64,000 nucleotides of DNA from DYJE01 sp964637565 (GTDB lineage Bacteria; Desulfobacterota; Desulfobacteria; Desulfobacterales; Desulfolunaceae). The notes beneath the pieces are model-generated. The model worked only from the letters and a program-made list of their open reading frames with translations. It was not told the DNA's origin and searched no databases. The stretch is taken from positions 38,932-102,931 of the forward strand of contig CAZWTY010000002.1 in NCBI GenBank assembly GCA_964637565.1, given 5' to 3'. The translations under genes were made by a program, and so were the position numbers. Of the stretch, positions 25,996-35,504 are shown in pieces; the first letter of the stretch is position 1; each line of letters starts with the position of its first letter.

Positions 25996-26844
25996 ATGAA
26001 CAAAAGAGAGTTTGTCCGATACAACAGCCCGCACCTCGTTTACTACTCCCTGTTCAACCAGGCGATGACCAACTGCGGCGAAGGGGTGGGAAAAACCATC
26101 AACATCAGCGAGGGCGGCGTCCTCCTGGAACTGAGCACCCCGCCCTTGGGGGAGTTCACCACCGTTGTCCTGGAGCTGGCTCTCCGAGACAGCCTCGTCA
26201 AATTCCAGGGGCGTGTGGTTTACGCGAACCAGCTCGATGGCGACAAAATGGAGGTGGGAATCCAGTTTGTGGCCATGACAGACGAGCAGAAAAACAGCCT
26301 TCTGGATTTCCTGAAACGGTTCGCATCCGTTCGTGGCCATGACGTCAACCTGATCCGTGAAAAAGTTTCAACCATCGACAATGTGGTGCTGACCCTTTCC
26401 AAAGAGCATAGAATCATCAAGGACTACGTGATCGGATGCCGGAATATTCTGGAAGGGAAAGCCCAGGGTTCAAAGGCCAGAGACCTTGAAATCCTCTTTT
26501 ATTTCATGGAAAAAGACATGCTCCGCCATTTCCGATTCGAAGAAGAGATCCTTTTTGTCGCGGCTGTGGCCGGCGAGCAGAACGAAAACATGACTCGGCT
26601 TGTCCGTCTCCTTAAAAGCGAACATGGGGTGATGAAAGACCAGATCCGGGATGTAAGAAACAGACTGGGCCATCCCCAGGCCCAGGACAACCCCGTTGAC
26701 GACGAAACCCTGAAAATGATCAACGGTTTGATGGATACTTTCAAAAACCACGCCCGGGAGGAAATAATCCACCTGTTTCCGGCCATCGATACCGACAAGG
26801 AGAAAATCAGGGTCGTGAACCGCCTGCTCACAGGTCGTCATTGA
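25996..26844 (+). CDS. PilZ domain fused to hemerythrin domain
   Basis: A 282-residue cytosolic protein. The N-terminal PilZ domain has both c-di-GMP-binding motifs: R-x3-R in KREFVRYN (residues 4-8) and the N-x-S-x-x-G motif in TINISEGGVLLE (about 35-45). The C-terminal ~150 residues show the spaced His/Glu set of a hemerythrin di-iron site: KEHRIIKD (~136), RHFRFEEE (~177), SEHGVMKD (~209), NHAREEIIHLFP (~251). The fusion suggests that oxygen, nitric oxide or iron state is linked to c-di-GMP signalling. Monocistronic, starting at ATG 25996. Confidence 0.85.
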   Translation: MNKREFVRYNSPHLVYYSLFNQAMTNCGEGVGKTINISEGGVLLELSTPPLGEFTTVVLELALRDSLVKFQGRVVYANQLDGDKMEVGIQFVAMTDEQKNSLLDFLKRFASVRGHDVNLIREKVSTIDNVVLTLSKEHRIIKDYVIGCRNILEGKAQGSKARDLEILFYFMEKDMLRHFRFEEEILFVAAVAGEQNENMTRLVRLLKSEHGVMKDQIRDVRNRLGHPQAQDNPVDDETLKMINGLMDTFKNHAREEIIHLFPAIDTDKEKIRVVNRLLTGRH

Positions 26845-26870
26845 AACACGTGCGGATCGTTGGCGATAGT

Positions 26871-26888
26871 GCCGGGCCGAAGCCCGGC
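26871..26888. other. GCCGGGC hairpin between convergent genes
   Basis: GCCGGGC-CGAA-GCCCGGC forms a 7-bp stem with a 4-base loop between the PilZ-hemerythrin gene and purQ. There is no T-run on either side, so it is not a classical terminator. It resembles the GTCGGGC...GCCCGAC hairpins in the dispersed repeats. Confidence 0.4.
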
Positions 26889-26923
26889 AGAGATTTCGTC
26901 ACAGATGTTTCTTGGAAATGATC

Positions 26924-27748
26924 TTAAAGGATGTTCTTGCGGATGTAGTCCACGCCGTTCCTGAAAAGGCGGATGCCCGGGGTTTCGGCTGTGTCGGGGG
27001 CCTTGCCCGATCTTAGGGCTTCCTCTTTCAGCCGTGTAAAGGACGGATGGTTCACCCTGTGACTGTAAGCTTCGGGATGGGGCATCAGACCGAAGACCCG
27101 GCCGGTCTGGTCACAGATCCCGGCGATGTCGTCCACCGAACCGTTGGGGTTTTCGGGGAATTTTCCGCCGGCCGGTGTCCCGTCAGAGAGGGCGTAGCGC
27201 AGGGCGATCTGGTTCTGGTCGGTGAGCCTCTTCAAAACCTCCGGTTCGGCGTAAAATTTCCCTTCGCCGTGGCGCACCGGATAATCCAGGGTGTCCATGC
27301 CTTGGGTGAACACGCAGGGGCTCTGACCGTTTGTTTTGAGGGTCACCCAGTCGTCCCGGAAATTGCCGCAGTCGTTGTGGATCAGGGCCACTTTCCGCGA
27401 CCGGTAATCGTTGTCGAACCCGGGAAGAAGGCCCATGTTCACCAGGGTCTGGAATCCGTTGCAGATGCCGATGACCAGCTTGCCGTTTCCGATAAAGCGT
27501 TCGATGGATTCGCCAAGGTGGGTTTTCATGCGGACGGCCTGGACAACGCCCGCCCCGTGGTCGTCTCCCCAGCTGAACCCCCCGCCGAACACCAGGATGT
27601 GAAATCCGTCAAGGGTCACGTCCCCGGCGATCAGGGCGTTGATATGGACACGGGTGGAGACGGCCCCGGCCAGGTTGAAAGCGTGGGCTGTTTCATGATC
27701 GCAGTTAAGTCCGTAGCCCGTCAGGACCAGCACGTTCACGTCTGTCAT
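26924..27748 (-). CDS. purQ: Phosphoribosylformylglycinamidine synthase, glutaminase subunit PurQ
   Basis: A 274-residue class I glutamine amidotransferase that supplies ammonia to PurL in step 4 of purine synthesis. The nucleophile elbow is VIGICNGFQTLVNMGLLPG (Cys near residue 95) and the catalytic His-Glu is in LMPHPEAYSH (near 225). FGGGFSWGDDHGAG near 55 is the oxyanion strand typical of PurQ. Its ATG overlaps the purSL stop by four bases, giving tight coupling of the two subunits. Confidence 0.97.
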   Translation of the reverse strand: MTDVNVLVLTGYGLNCDHETAHAFNLAGAVSTRVHINALIAGDVTLDGFHILVFGGGFSWGDDHGAGVVQAVRMKTHLGESIERFIGNGKLVIGICNGFQTLVNMGLLPGFDNDYRSRKVALIHNDCGNFRDDWVTLKTNGQSPCVFTQGMDTLDYPVRHGEGKFYAEPEVLKRLTDQNQIALRYALSDGTPAGGKFPENPNGSVDDIAGICDQTGRVFGLMPHPEAYSHRVNHPSFTRLKEEALRSGKAPDTAETPGIRLFRNGVDYIRKNIL

Positions 27749-30700
27749 ATCTCGTCTCCAAACCGTTTTTTGTAAGCCTGTTTCATGGAAGCGACCGAAA
27801 GCCGGACCTTTTCCGTCCCGTCGCTGCCCATGATGAGAAGGGGATCGTTTGCTCCGGTCACCTCGCCCACATGTTTCGCCCCCGCGCCTGAAAAGAGTTT
27901 TTCGAAATCCGCCCGGTTATTCGGCGCCACGGTGACGATGAACCGGCCCGGTGTTTCGGAAAACAGTATCCGGTCATCCCGCCGTTTGTCCGCATCGCCC
28001 TGCCAGGTCACATCGGCCAGACGCACGGTCATTCCCAGGCAGCCGGCCATGGCGACCATGGGAAGGTGAACGGCGAGCCCTCCACGGTAGATTCCATGGA
28101 CTGAGGCCACCAGGCCTTTTTCCATGGCCCGGGCCAGAACCCGGTAACGGTGGATGAAATGGGCGGCGTTCACCTGGGGCACGTTCAGCCCCACCTTGCC
28201 CAGGAGGTCATAATACTCGGAACCGCCCAGCTGGTCGGCCGTCTCACCGATGAGGTACACCAGGTCCCCTGCCATCTTGGCGTCCAGGCTCACGCAGCGG
28301 GTCACGTCGATTACCACGGCGCTGGCTGAAAACTGCATGGTTTCAAGGGCCGACACTTTCAGGGTTTCGCCGTAGCGCCCCTTGAGGTGCCCGTCCACGT
28401 ACATGCTGTCCTTCCCGGAAAGAAGGGGGATTTCATAGGCCATGCACATGTCTTTAAGGGCCCTGCACGAACGCACGAGCTGGGCCGCCTTGAACTTCCC
28501 GTCCGGGTTGTTCTCGGGATGGAACTGGATGTCGGGCCAGCAGAAGTTGTCCACGCCGCCGATCTGGTCCGGATCCGCGCCCACGGCGATGAGCCGCCTC
28601 ACCGCCTCGTCGATGGTGCAGGTGGTCATGTGGTAGGCGTCGATGGCCGAATAGGCGGGAAGAAGGGCCTGGGAAAAGGCAAGGCCCCGTTCGGATGAAA
28701 GGACGGGCCGGATCACCGAAGCGTCGCTGGCCACATCCCTTTCCTTGCCCATAAGGGGTTTGATCACGCTGCCACCCTGGACCTCGTGGTCGTACTGACG
28801 GCTCACCCACTCCTTGGAGCAGATGTTGGGCCGGTTCAGCATGTCGAGAATCAGGGGGTTGTAGTCTTTGGGTTCCCGGGTCACCGGTTCGAACAGGCCC
28901 CTTCGTTCCGGAGCCTGCCATTCGGCGTCGAATTCCCACTGGGGAAAACCTTCGGACAGAAGGTCCATGTTCACGTAGGCGCAGGTTTTCCCGTGGTAGG
29001 TGATGTGGAGTTTGCCCGTGTCGGTGTAGGTTCCGATCACCGTGCTTTCCACGGCGTGCTTGTGAGAAAGCGCCATGAACCGGTCGAGGCTTTCGGGCCG
29101 GATCACCACGGTCATGCGTTCCTGGGATTCGGAAATCCATATTTCCCACTGGTCCAGGCCGGCGTATTTCAGGGGAACCTTTTCCAGTTCCACATGGCAG
29201 CCGTTGCTGATCTCGGCACTCTCCCCGATGGACGAGGACAGCCCGCCGCCGCCGTTGTCGGTGATGAACACGATCAGCCCCTCGTCCCGGGCTTCCAGGA
29301 GAAAATCGTGCATTTTCTTCTGGGTGTAGGGGTCGCCGATCTGCACATGGCCCGCCGGGGTGTGTTCGCTGAAAACTTCGGAGGAGGCGGTGACGCCGTG
29401 GATGCCGTCTTTGCCCACACGCCCTCCGCACATCAGGATCAGGTCGCCCTTGGTGGTCCGTTTTTCGTGGGAGGGTTTGCCCTTGACCGTGGCGGGCATG
29501 ATGCCCAGGGCCGTCACGAACACCAGGCTTTTGCCCAGGTACCCTTTTTCAAAATAGATCTGGCCGAAAGGCGTGGGAATCCCGCTTTTGTTGCCCCCGT
29601 CTTTCACCCCTTCGATGACGCCGTCAAGGAGTCTTCGGGGATGGAGGTGGGGCTGATGGTCGCCGTTGTACTCCCGGTCCGCCACGCAGAAACCGTAGCT
29701 TCCCATGACCAGCCTGGAACCTAAGCCGGTGCCGAGGGGGTCGCGGTACACGCCCACGATGCCGGTGATGGCGCCGCCGTAGGCTTCCATGTTGGATGGG
29801 GAGTTGTGGGTCTCTCCGGTGATCACGTAATTGGTGTTCTCGTCAAAACGGCCGATGCCGGCGTTGTCCCAGAGCACGGACACCACCCAGTCCTTTTTGT
29901 CTTTAAGGTAAAGGGTCGGCTCCTTGATGTAGGTCTTGAACAGGTTGTTCTCCACCACGGTCTCTCCGGTGGTCATGTCCGTGTAGCGAAAAATCCCCTG
30001 GAACGTGTTGTGGTTGCAGTGATCGCTGCGGCTCTGGGAAATGTACTCCAGTTCCACGTCGGTGGGATCGGACAGACCCATGGCGGCCCGGTCTTTTTTC
30101 ACCGCGTCCCGCAGGAAATAGTTCCGGATCACCGGGATGTCCTGGGCGCGGAGGGCCAGGTTCCGCTGGTCACTCAGGGTTTTCAGCACATCGTCGCTTT
30201 CCACGGAAAAGGTGGACACCGTGGGCGTGTGGTCGAGCATGACCTTGGGAATCTTTAACCCCACACCGGTCTTGGCGTCCCAGGCGTCTTTGGAGAACAC
30301 GCTGTACTGCTGGATGATGTCGTTGGCCAGAAGCTGGGAAGCCAGGGTGTTCATGTCCTTTTCCGTGAGGCCCTGTCCGGTGATGCAGTAACGCCTGGAG
30401 GTGTAGACCGCCTCGCCGTCCTTGAACGTGAGGTTCAGGATATCCTCGATGGCCTCCACGGCCGTGCTTCCGGGATTGTCCCGGACACCGGGCCGGAAAC
30501 CCACCCAGATGCACCAGTCAAAGGGTGTGGGAAGCGGCTCGAAAGACGATTCCTGGGTCACGGGGTTGGTGAACAGATCATCCTTGATCTGGTTAAACTG
30601 GGCCTCGGAAAGATCCGCGTCCAGGGTCACGATCTGGATGGTGCGGACCGAATCGATGGCCATGCCGAAATAAGCGCCGGCTTTTTTTCGCAGGCCCTCG

Positions 30701-30762
30701 CCTTCCGGGTCGTTCAGATGGGGTTTCAATCGGATTTCAAGTCGTTTCTGCATCGTTGTCAC
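27745..30762 (-). CDS. purL: Phosphoribosylformylglycinamidine synthase, PurSL-type synthetase subunit
   Basis: The ATP-dependent synthetase part of FGAM synthase, 1005 residues. It is longer than stand-alone PurL (~740) and lacks the glutaminase domain of the ~1300-residue form. The first ~165 residues look like duplicated PurS-like segments (KRLEIRLKPHLNDPEGEGL), so it fits the fused PurSL form. Catalytic-domain marks include ISQSRSDHCNHNTFQG, TGETHNSPSNMEAYGGA and FITDNGGGGLSSSIGE. The start may be GTG 30762 or ATG 30753; neither has a strong ribosome site. Confidence 0.96.
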   Translation of the reverse strand: MTTMQKRLEIRLKPHLNDPEGEGLRKKAGAYFGMAIDSVRTIQIVTLDADLSEAQFNQIKDDLFTNPVTQESSFEPLPTPFDWCIWVGFRPGVRDNPGSTAVEAIEDILNLTFKDGEAVYTSRRYCITGQGLTEKDMNTLASQLLANDIIQQYSVFSKDAWDAKTGVGLKIPKVMLDHTPTVSTFSVESDDVLKTLSDQRNLALRAQDIPVIRNYFLRDAVKKDRAAMGLSDPTDVELEYISQSRSDHCNHNTFQGIFRYTDMTTGETVVENNLFKTYIKEPTLYLKDKKDWVVSVLWDNAGIGRFDENTNYVITGETHNSPSNMEAYGGAITGIVGVYRDPLGTGLGSRLVMGSYGFCVADREYNGDHQPHLHPRRLLDGVIEGVKDGGNKSGIPTPFGQIYFEKGYLGKSLVFVTALGIMPATVKGKPSHEKRTTKGDLILMCGGRVGKDGIHGVTASSEVFSEHTPAGHVQIGDPYTQKKMHDFLLEARDEGLIVFITDNGGGGLSSSIGESAEISNGCHVELEKVPLKYAGLDQWEIWISESQERMTVVIRPESLDRFMALSHKHAVESTVIGTYTDTGKLHITYHGKTCAYVNMDLLSEGFPQWEFDAEWQAPERRGLFEPVTREPKDYNPLILDMLNRPNICSKEWVSRQYDHEVQGGSVIKPLMGKERDVASDASVIRPVLSSERGLAFSQALLPAYSAIDAYHMTTCTIDEAVRRLIAVGADPDQIGGVDNFCWPDIQFHPENNPDGKFKAAQLVRSCRALKDMCMAYEIPLLSGKDSMYVDGHLKGRYGETLKVSALETMQFSASAVVIDVTRCVSLDAKMAGDLVYLIGETADQLGGSEYYDLLGKVGLNVPQVNAAHFIHRYRVLARAMEKGLVASVHGIYRGGLAVHLPMVAMAGCLGMTVRLADVTWQGDADKRRDDRILFSETPGRFIVTVAPNNRADFEKLFSGAGAKHVGEVTGANDPLLIMGSDGTEKVRLSVASMKQAYKKRFGDEI

Positions 30763-30875
30763 AACCGTTTTTTATTGGGTTATATGAAAGACGGGGATCG
30801 CATCGCGACAAACGTCTTCCATGCTTCGTTGTGGGCCAATCAGATGAAAAGGCGGCCCATGGCCGTTATTCCCTC

Positions 30876-31943
30876 TTACATGGGAACGTTACGTGTCAGG
30901 TCATTGTAAAAGACGAAGATCATCAACAGCAGAAGGAGAAGCATTCCGATCTGCTGGGCCGTCATCCGGGCGTTTTCGCTCACCGGGCTTCCCTTGATGG
31001 CCTCGATGGTGAAAAACACCAGGTGGCCGCCGTCAAGCACGGGAATGGGCAGGATGTTGAGAACCGCCAGGTTGACACTGATGATGGCGATAAACCAGAT
31101 CAGGTTGGCTGCACCGGCCCTCGCCTGCTGTCCGGCCATCTGGGCGATCATGATGGGGCCGCCCAGTTCTTTTTTGGAAATTTTCCCCTGGATCATCTTC
31201 ACGATGCTGACCACCGTGACCTCCGCCACCTGCCAGGTCTGGTGCACGCTTTCGGTGAACGCCGAGCCCACGGAAAGCTCTTTGGGCACCATGGTTCCCG
31301 AGCTTTCAACACCGATCAGGTAGCGTTCGACTTCTTCGCCGAATTCGTTCTTGGCTTTTCTCAGCCTGGGTTTCAGCTGGAAAGACAGGATTTCTTCCCC
31401 GCGCCGGACCGTGATGCGGATCTCTTTTCCCTCGCCAGTTTTGATCTCCTCCGAGATATCAGCCCAGGTTTCGATGGGTTGGCCGTCGATCTGGACGATC
31501 TTGTCCTTGTCTTTCAGACCGGCTTCAAGAGCCGCCGAGTCAGGAGCCACTTTCCCGATCACCGTGTCCGGCTCATAGGCCCCGTAGAACGTGAAAAGAC
31601 CCCAGAAAATCACGATGGCGAGAAGGACGTTGAACAGGGGGCCGGCAATGACGATGGCCATGCGTTTGTAAACGGATTTGTGGGTGAAGGAAAAGGGGAT
31701 CATATCTTCGGAGATTTCGGCGTCCGGCTCCTCTCCCACCATTTTCACATAACCGCCCAGGGGAATGGCGGACACCCTGTAATCGGTCATGCCGATTTTC
31801 TTTCCGAACAGCCGGGGGCCGAAACCCAGGGAAAACTTCTCCACACCGACCCCAAAAAGGCGGGCGATGATGAAATGCCCGAATTCATGAAAAAAAACAA
31901 GAACTCCCAGAACGATGATCAGCGCGATGATATTGGTGGTCAT
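30876..31943 (-). CDS. rseP: Site-2 protease RseP
   Basis: A 355-residue inner-membrane zinc metalloprotease that cleaves anti-sigma factors and signal-peptide remnants within the membrane. The zinc site HEFGHFIIARLFGV is in the first transmembrane helix (residues 18-22) and the third ligand is in NILPIPVLDGGHLVFF near residue 295. One PDZ domain lies at about 115-190 (GKVAPDSAALEAGLKDKDKI), fewer than the two in E. coli. It is the last gene of the frr-uppS-cdsA-dxr-rseP series. Confidence 0.95.
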   Translation of the reverse strand: MTTNIIALIIVLGVLVFFHEFGHFIIARLFGVGVEKFSLGFGPRLFGKKIGMTDYRVSAIPLGGYVKMVGEEPDAEISEDMIPFSFTHKSVYKRMAIVIAGPLFNVLLAIVIFWGLFTFYGAYEPDTVIGKVAPDSAALEAGLKDKDKIVQIDGQPIETWADISEEIKTGEGKEIRITVRRGEEILSFQLKPRLRKAKNEFGEEVERYLIGVESSGTMVPKELSVGSAFTESVHQTWQVAEVTVVSIVKMIQGKISKKELGGPIMIAQMAGQQARAGAANLIWFIAIISVNLAVLNILPIPVLDGGHLVFFTIEAIKGSPVSENARMTAQQIGMLLLLLLMIFVFYNDLTRNVPM

Positions 31944-32002
31944 AAACCGACGTTTCCTGTCATGGGTAAGATGTTTCGTTCAAACCGTCAACCCTGGCCA
32001 TG

Positions 32003-33163
32003 TCACCGTGCAAGCCTTATCACAAGCTGTTCCGAACATGTCCTGGTCCAGGCGTCGACCCGAATAATATCCGACAAATCCGGTTTTTTTTCAAGCTCAT
32101 GTTGCTCCATGGTCATTTCGATGATCCGGGGAATGGCGGTAAACGGTATTTTTTTATCGAGAAAGGCCATGACGGCCGTTTCATTGGCGGCGTTCAACAC
32201 GGCCGGCAGGGTATGCCCCACCCGGCAAGCCTCGTAGGCCAGGTCAAGGCAGGGGAATTTTTCCCGGTCCGGAGCCTCGAAGGTCAGGCTTCCAAGGGCC
32301 GCGAAATCAGGAACCGGCATGGCCAGGGGCAGTCTCTCCGGCCAGGACAGGGCGTAGGCGATGGCTCCCCTCATGTCCGGGATACCGAGCTGGGCCAGAA
32401 CCGTGCCGTCGTGGAACGAGGCCATGGAATGGACGATGCTCTGGGGATGGACCAGCACCTCGATGCGCTCAGCGGAAATATCGAACAGATGCCGGGCCTC
32501 GATGACCTCGAGCCCCTTGTTCATCAGGGTGGCCGAGTCGATGCTGATTTTCCGGCCCATGCTCCAGGTGGGATGGGCCAGGGCTTTTTCAGGGGTGATG
32601 GCGGCAAATTCCAAAGCGGGTGTGGTCCGGAAAGGCCCGCCGGAAGCCGTAAGCATCACCTTGGCCAGGGCGTTCTTGCGCTGCCCTTCGATGCACTGGA
32701 AAATGGCGCTGTGCTCGCTGTCCACGGGGAGAATCCGGACCTTGTATTCCCGGGCCAGATCCATGACCAGATCTCCGGCCGTCACCAGGGTTTCCTTGTT
32801 GGCCAGGGCGATGTCTTTGCCGGCACGGATGGCCGCCACCGTGGGAATCAGTCCGGCCGCGCCCACAATGGCCGAAACCACCATCTGGACATCGGGATGG
32901 GTGGCCGCCTCGGCGTAACCCTCTTCGCCCGCAAGAATCCGGGTTCGGCTGTTTTTCACCATCGCCTTCAGGGCTTCCGCGTGTTTTTCATCGAGGACCA
33001 CGGCGATTTCAGGGTGGAACCGTTCGATCTGTTCGGCCAGGAGGGCGACGTTGGTGGCAGCGGCCAGGGCCTTGACAGAGTACGCTTCGGGGAACCGTGA
33101 GACGATGTCCAGGACATTTTTTCCGATTGAGCCGGTGGAACCCAGGATGGTGAGATGTTTCAT
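32003..33163 (-). CDS. dxr: 1-deoxy-D-xylulose 5-phosphate reductoisomerase
   Basis: A 386-residue cytosolic enzyme of the MEP isoprenoid pathway, making 2-C-methyl-D-erythritol 4-phosphate with NADPH. It starts MKHLTILGSTGSIGKNVLDI, the NADPH-binding motif. Metal and substrate marks include LPVDSEHSAIFQC near 150, TASGGPFR near 185, and MGRKISIDSATLMNKGLEVIEA near 210. The start was placed at 33163, 16 bases after cdsA, since the longer frame overlaps cdsA and lacks family similarity. Confidence 0.97.
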   Translation of the reverse strand: MKHLTILGSTGSIGKNVLDIVSRFPEAYSVKALAAATNVALLAEQIERFHPEIAVVLDEKHAEALKAMVKNSRTRILAGEEGYAEAATHPDVQMVVSAIVGAAGLIPTVAAIRAGKDIALANKETLVTAGDLVMDLAREYKVRILPVDSEHSAIFQCIEGQRKNALAKVMLTASGGPFRTTPALEFAAITPEKALAHPTWSMGRKISIDSATLMNKGLEVIEARHLFDISAERIEVLVHPQSIVHSMASFHDGTVLAQLGIPDMRGAIAYALSWPERLPLAMPVPDFAALGSLTFEAPDREKFPCLDLAYEACRVGHTLPAVLNAANETAVMAFLDKKIPFTAIPRIIEMTMEQHELEKKPDLSDIIRVDAWTRTCSEQLVIRLAR

Positions 33164-33179
33164 CGTGCGCCCCGCCTTA

Positions 33180-33998
33180 TCAGAGAAACCAGGTTTTGAA
33201 CAGGTAGGCCAGGGGCGAGACGAAAAGCAGGGCGTCAATGCGGTCAAGAATCCCGCCGTGGCCTGGAATGATGGCCCCGCTGTCCTTGATTCCCGCCGTC
33301 CGTTTAAGGGCCGATTCGAACAGGTCTCCGTAAGGTCCGACCACGCTGAGAAGCACCAGGAACACGGCGGTCATGGCCAGGTTGATTTCAGGAAAAAAGA
33401 AGTGCCGGATCACAAGGCCGCCGATCACGGTGAGGGTCATGCCGCCCGCGAACCCTTCGATGGTTTTGCCTGGACTGACCTTGGGGCAGAGCTTGTGTTT
33501 CCCGAAAAACGTTCCGGCGTAGAACGCCCCGGTATCGCAGAAAGCCACCAGCACGAGAATGAAAAAAACCCAGGCGATGCCTTCATCGGCCTGTCCCCGG
33601 ACCATCACCAGGGTGCAGAGCATCAGGGGAATGTAAACAACCCCCAGGACCTGACGGGCCACCACTTCGAGAACTGGAGATTCAGCGGAATATCCTTTAA
33701 GGGCGATCATCGTGGAGACCACGAAATCGAAAACCAGAATCCCGGCCAGGATGTCGAACCGCCCCGGGAACCTGAAAGCGCAGTAGATCATGGCCTGGGA
33801 AGCCACGAAACCCACCAGGGGGATGGGAGCGAAGACCGATACCTTTGTTTTGTGAAGGCTGATGTAGAAATATTCGCTCAGGGCGATGAGAGAAACGACG
33901 GAGATCAGGACCGAGAACCAGAAAGGTCCGGCCTTGGCAATGAGAAGGTAAAGAAGGGGCATGGCCACAAGGGCGGACAGGATTCGTTTGAGATGCAT
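33180..33998 (-). CDS. cdsA: Phosphatidate cytidylyltransferase
   Basis: A 272-residue integral membrane enzyme forming CDP-diacylglycerol from phosphatidate and CTP, the branch point for phospholipid synthesis. About seven to eight hydrophobic helices are visible. The family signature near the C-terminus, SALKRTAGIKDSGAIIPGHG followed by GILDRIDAL, is intact, as is the KTIEGFAGG motif near 170. It sits between uppS and dxr in the widely conserved order. Confidence 0.96.
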   Translation of the reverse strand: MHLKRILSALVAMPLLYLLIAKAGPFWFSVLISVVSLIALSEYFYISLHKTKVSVFAPIPLVGFVASQAMIYCAFRFPGRFDILAGILVFDFVVSTMIALKGYSAESPVLEVVARQVLGVVYIPLMLCTLVMVRGQADEGIAWVFFILVLVAFCDTGAFYAGTFFGKHKLCPKVSPGKTIEGFAGGMTLTVIGGLVIRHFFFPEINLAMTAVFLVLLSVVGPYGDLFESALKRTAGIKDSGAIIPGHGGILDRIDALLFVSPLAYLFKTWFL

Positions 33999-34074
33999 CG
34001 CGAGGTTCCTTATGAGACGTTTTACAGTTTAGCCTTTTCCCGTCTTCAGGGTCGAAAGGCATGGCTCGTGTCGT

Positions 34075-34812
34075 TCACTCCTCCACTTTGCCGAACCGCC
34101 GGTCCCGCATCTGGTAGGCTTTCAGGATTTTCTTGTATTCCGCTTCGGAAAAGTCAGGCCAGAGAGTTTCGGTGAAAAAGATCTCCGCGTAGGAGAGCTG
34201 CCACATGAGGAAGTTGCTGATCCGCATCTCGCCGCTGGTCCGGATCATCAGGTCCGGATCGGGCATGCCTGCGGTGAAAAGATGATCGGAGATCATGGAT
34301 TCCGTAATGTCTTCCGGGCGCACGCTCCCCTGTCTGGCCTTTTCGGCGATCTTCTTCACCATGCCGGTGATCTCGTCCCGGCTGCCGTAGCTCAGGGCCA
34401 GACTGAGACACATCCCCTCGTTGTCCTTCGTCTCGTCCATCGCCTGAACCAGCGCCGTTCGAACGTCTCCGGGCAGCTTGTCGATCTGGCCCAGGGTATT
34501 CAGCCGGATACGGTGTTCCATCATGTCTTTTTTTTCGGAGAGAACGAACTTTTTGAGAAGGGACATAAGGGCCGAAACTTCCGTTTTCGGTCGACCCCAG
34601 TTCTCGGTGGAAAAGGCGTAAAGGGTCAGGTAACGGATGCCCAGTTCGCGGGAAGCCCGGACAATGGTGCGAACCGTTTCCGACCCTTTTTCATGACCTT
34701 TAATCCGGTTCAGCAGACGTTTTTTCGCCCATCTCCCGTTCCCATCCATGATGATGGCCACATGAACGGGCAGTTTCGTCGGATCCAGGTCCGTGCTGTC
34801 TATGGAAGTCAT
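34075..34812 (-). CDS. uppS: Isoprenyl transferase (undecaprenyl diphosphate synthase type)
   Basis: A 245-residue cis-prenyltransferase that makes the C55 carrier lipid precursor for peptidoglycan and O-antigen. Catalytic Asp and phosphate-binding residues are in IIMDGNGRWAKKRLLNRIKG (near 21-40). The C-terminal signature is DLMIRTSGEMRISNFLMWQLSYAEIFF (near 190-215). Size is normal. It is 16 bases downstream of frr on the same strand. Confidence 0.97.
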   Translation of the reverse strand: MTSIDSTDLDPTKLPVHVAIIMDGNGRWAKKRLLNRIKGHEKGSETVRTIVRASRELGIRYLTLYAFSTENWGRPKTEVSALMSLLKKFVLSEKKDMMEHRIRLNTLGQIDKLPGDVRTALVQAMDETKDNEGMCLSLALSYGSRDEITGMVKKIAEKARQGSVRPEDITESMISDHLFTAGMPDPDLMIRTSGEMRISNFLMWQLSYAEIFFTETLWPDFSEAEYKKILKAYQMRDRRFGKVEE

Positions 34813-34827
34813 GGTTTCAAGATCCCA

Positions 34828-35385
34828 TCAGATGTCAAGGATTTCCTTTTCCTTTTCCTTGTAGACCGCGTCGATCATTTTGATGTGCTCGTCGGTCATG
34901 GTCTGGATCTTGTCAAGGGCCTTGTTCTGCTGGTCTTCGGAAACCTCGCCGTCTTTTTTGAGTCCCTTGACCACCTCATTGGAATCCCTGCGGATGTTCC
35001 GGATGGCCACCTTGAACTCTTCACAGGTCTTGTTCACCATCTTCACGATTTCCTTGCGCCTGTCCTCGGTCAGGGGGGGCACGGAAATACGGATGATTTT
35101 CCCGTCGCTGGAAGGGGTCAGGCCGACATTGGCCTTGAGAATCCCTTTTTCGATTTCCTTGATGGCCGTGGCGTCCCAGGGCTGAACGGTGATCATCCGG
35201 CTTTCGGGAATGGAAATGGAGGCCATCTGGCTGAGGGGAGTCAGGGTGCCGTAATAGTCCACCTTGACACTGTCCAGCATGCTGGCGTTGGCGCGGCCCG
35301 TTCTCACCCGCTGCATTTCCTTTTTCAGGGCGTCGATGGTTTTAAGCATCCTGTCTTTCGTATCTTTATGAACTGTATCAATCAT
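34828..35385 (-). CDS. frr: Ribosome recycling factor
   Basis: A 185-residue factor that splits post-termination ribosomes with EF-G. It shows the RVRTGRANASMLDSVKVDYYG motif near residue 30 and a C-terminal helical tail rich in Lys and Glu. The start is placed at ATG 35385 because AAGGTGG lies about 8 bases upstream; an upstream in-frame codon adds only six residues. A terminator separates it from pyrH, so it heads its own transcript with uppS, cdsA, dxr and rseP. Confidence 0.97.
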   Translation of the reverse strand: MIDTVHKDTKDRMLKTIDALKKEMQRVRTGRANASMLDSVKVDYYGTLTPLSQMASISIPESRMITVQPWDATAIKEIEKGILKANVGLTPSSDGKIIRISVPPLTEDRRKEIVKMVNKTCEEFKVAIRNIRRDSNEVVKGLKKDGEVSEDQQNKALDKIQTMTDEHIKMIDAVYKEKEKEILDI

Positions 35386-35504
35386 GTTGACACCACCTTT
35401 CATTCACGGAATTGGAATCGTTGGATGAAACGTCACGTTCTTGGTGCGTCCAGATCACCCTGCCGCTGTATCAGGCAGTCGGCTCTCTGTTTTACGCCAT
35501 TTTT

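Noticed and set aside
30756..32237. Plus-strand open frame of 493 codons opposite rseP
   Set aside because: Antisense shadow of rseP and dxr ends; no motif and rich in His/Gly/Asp as in other shadows.
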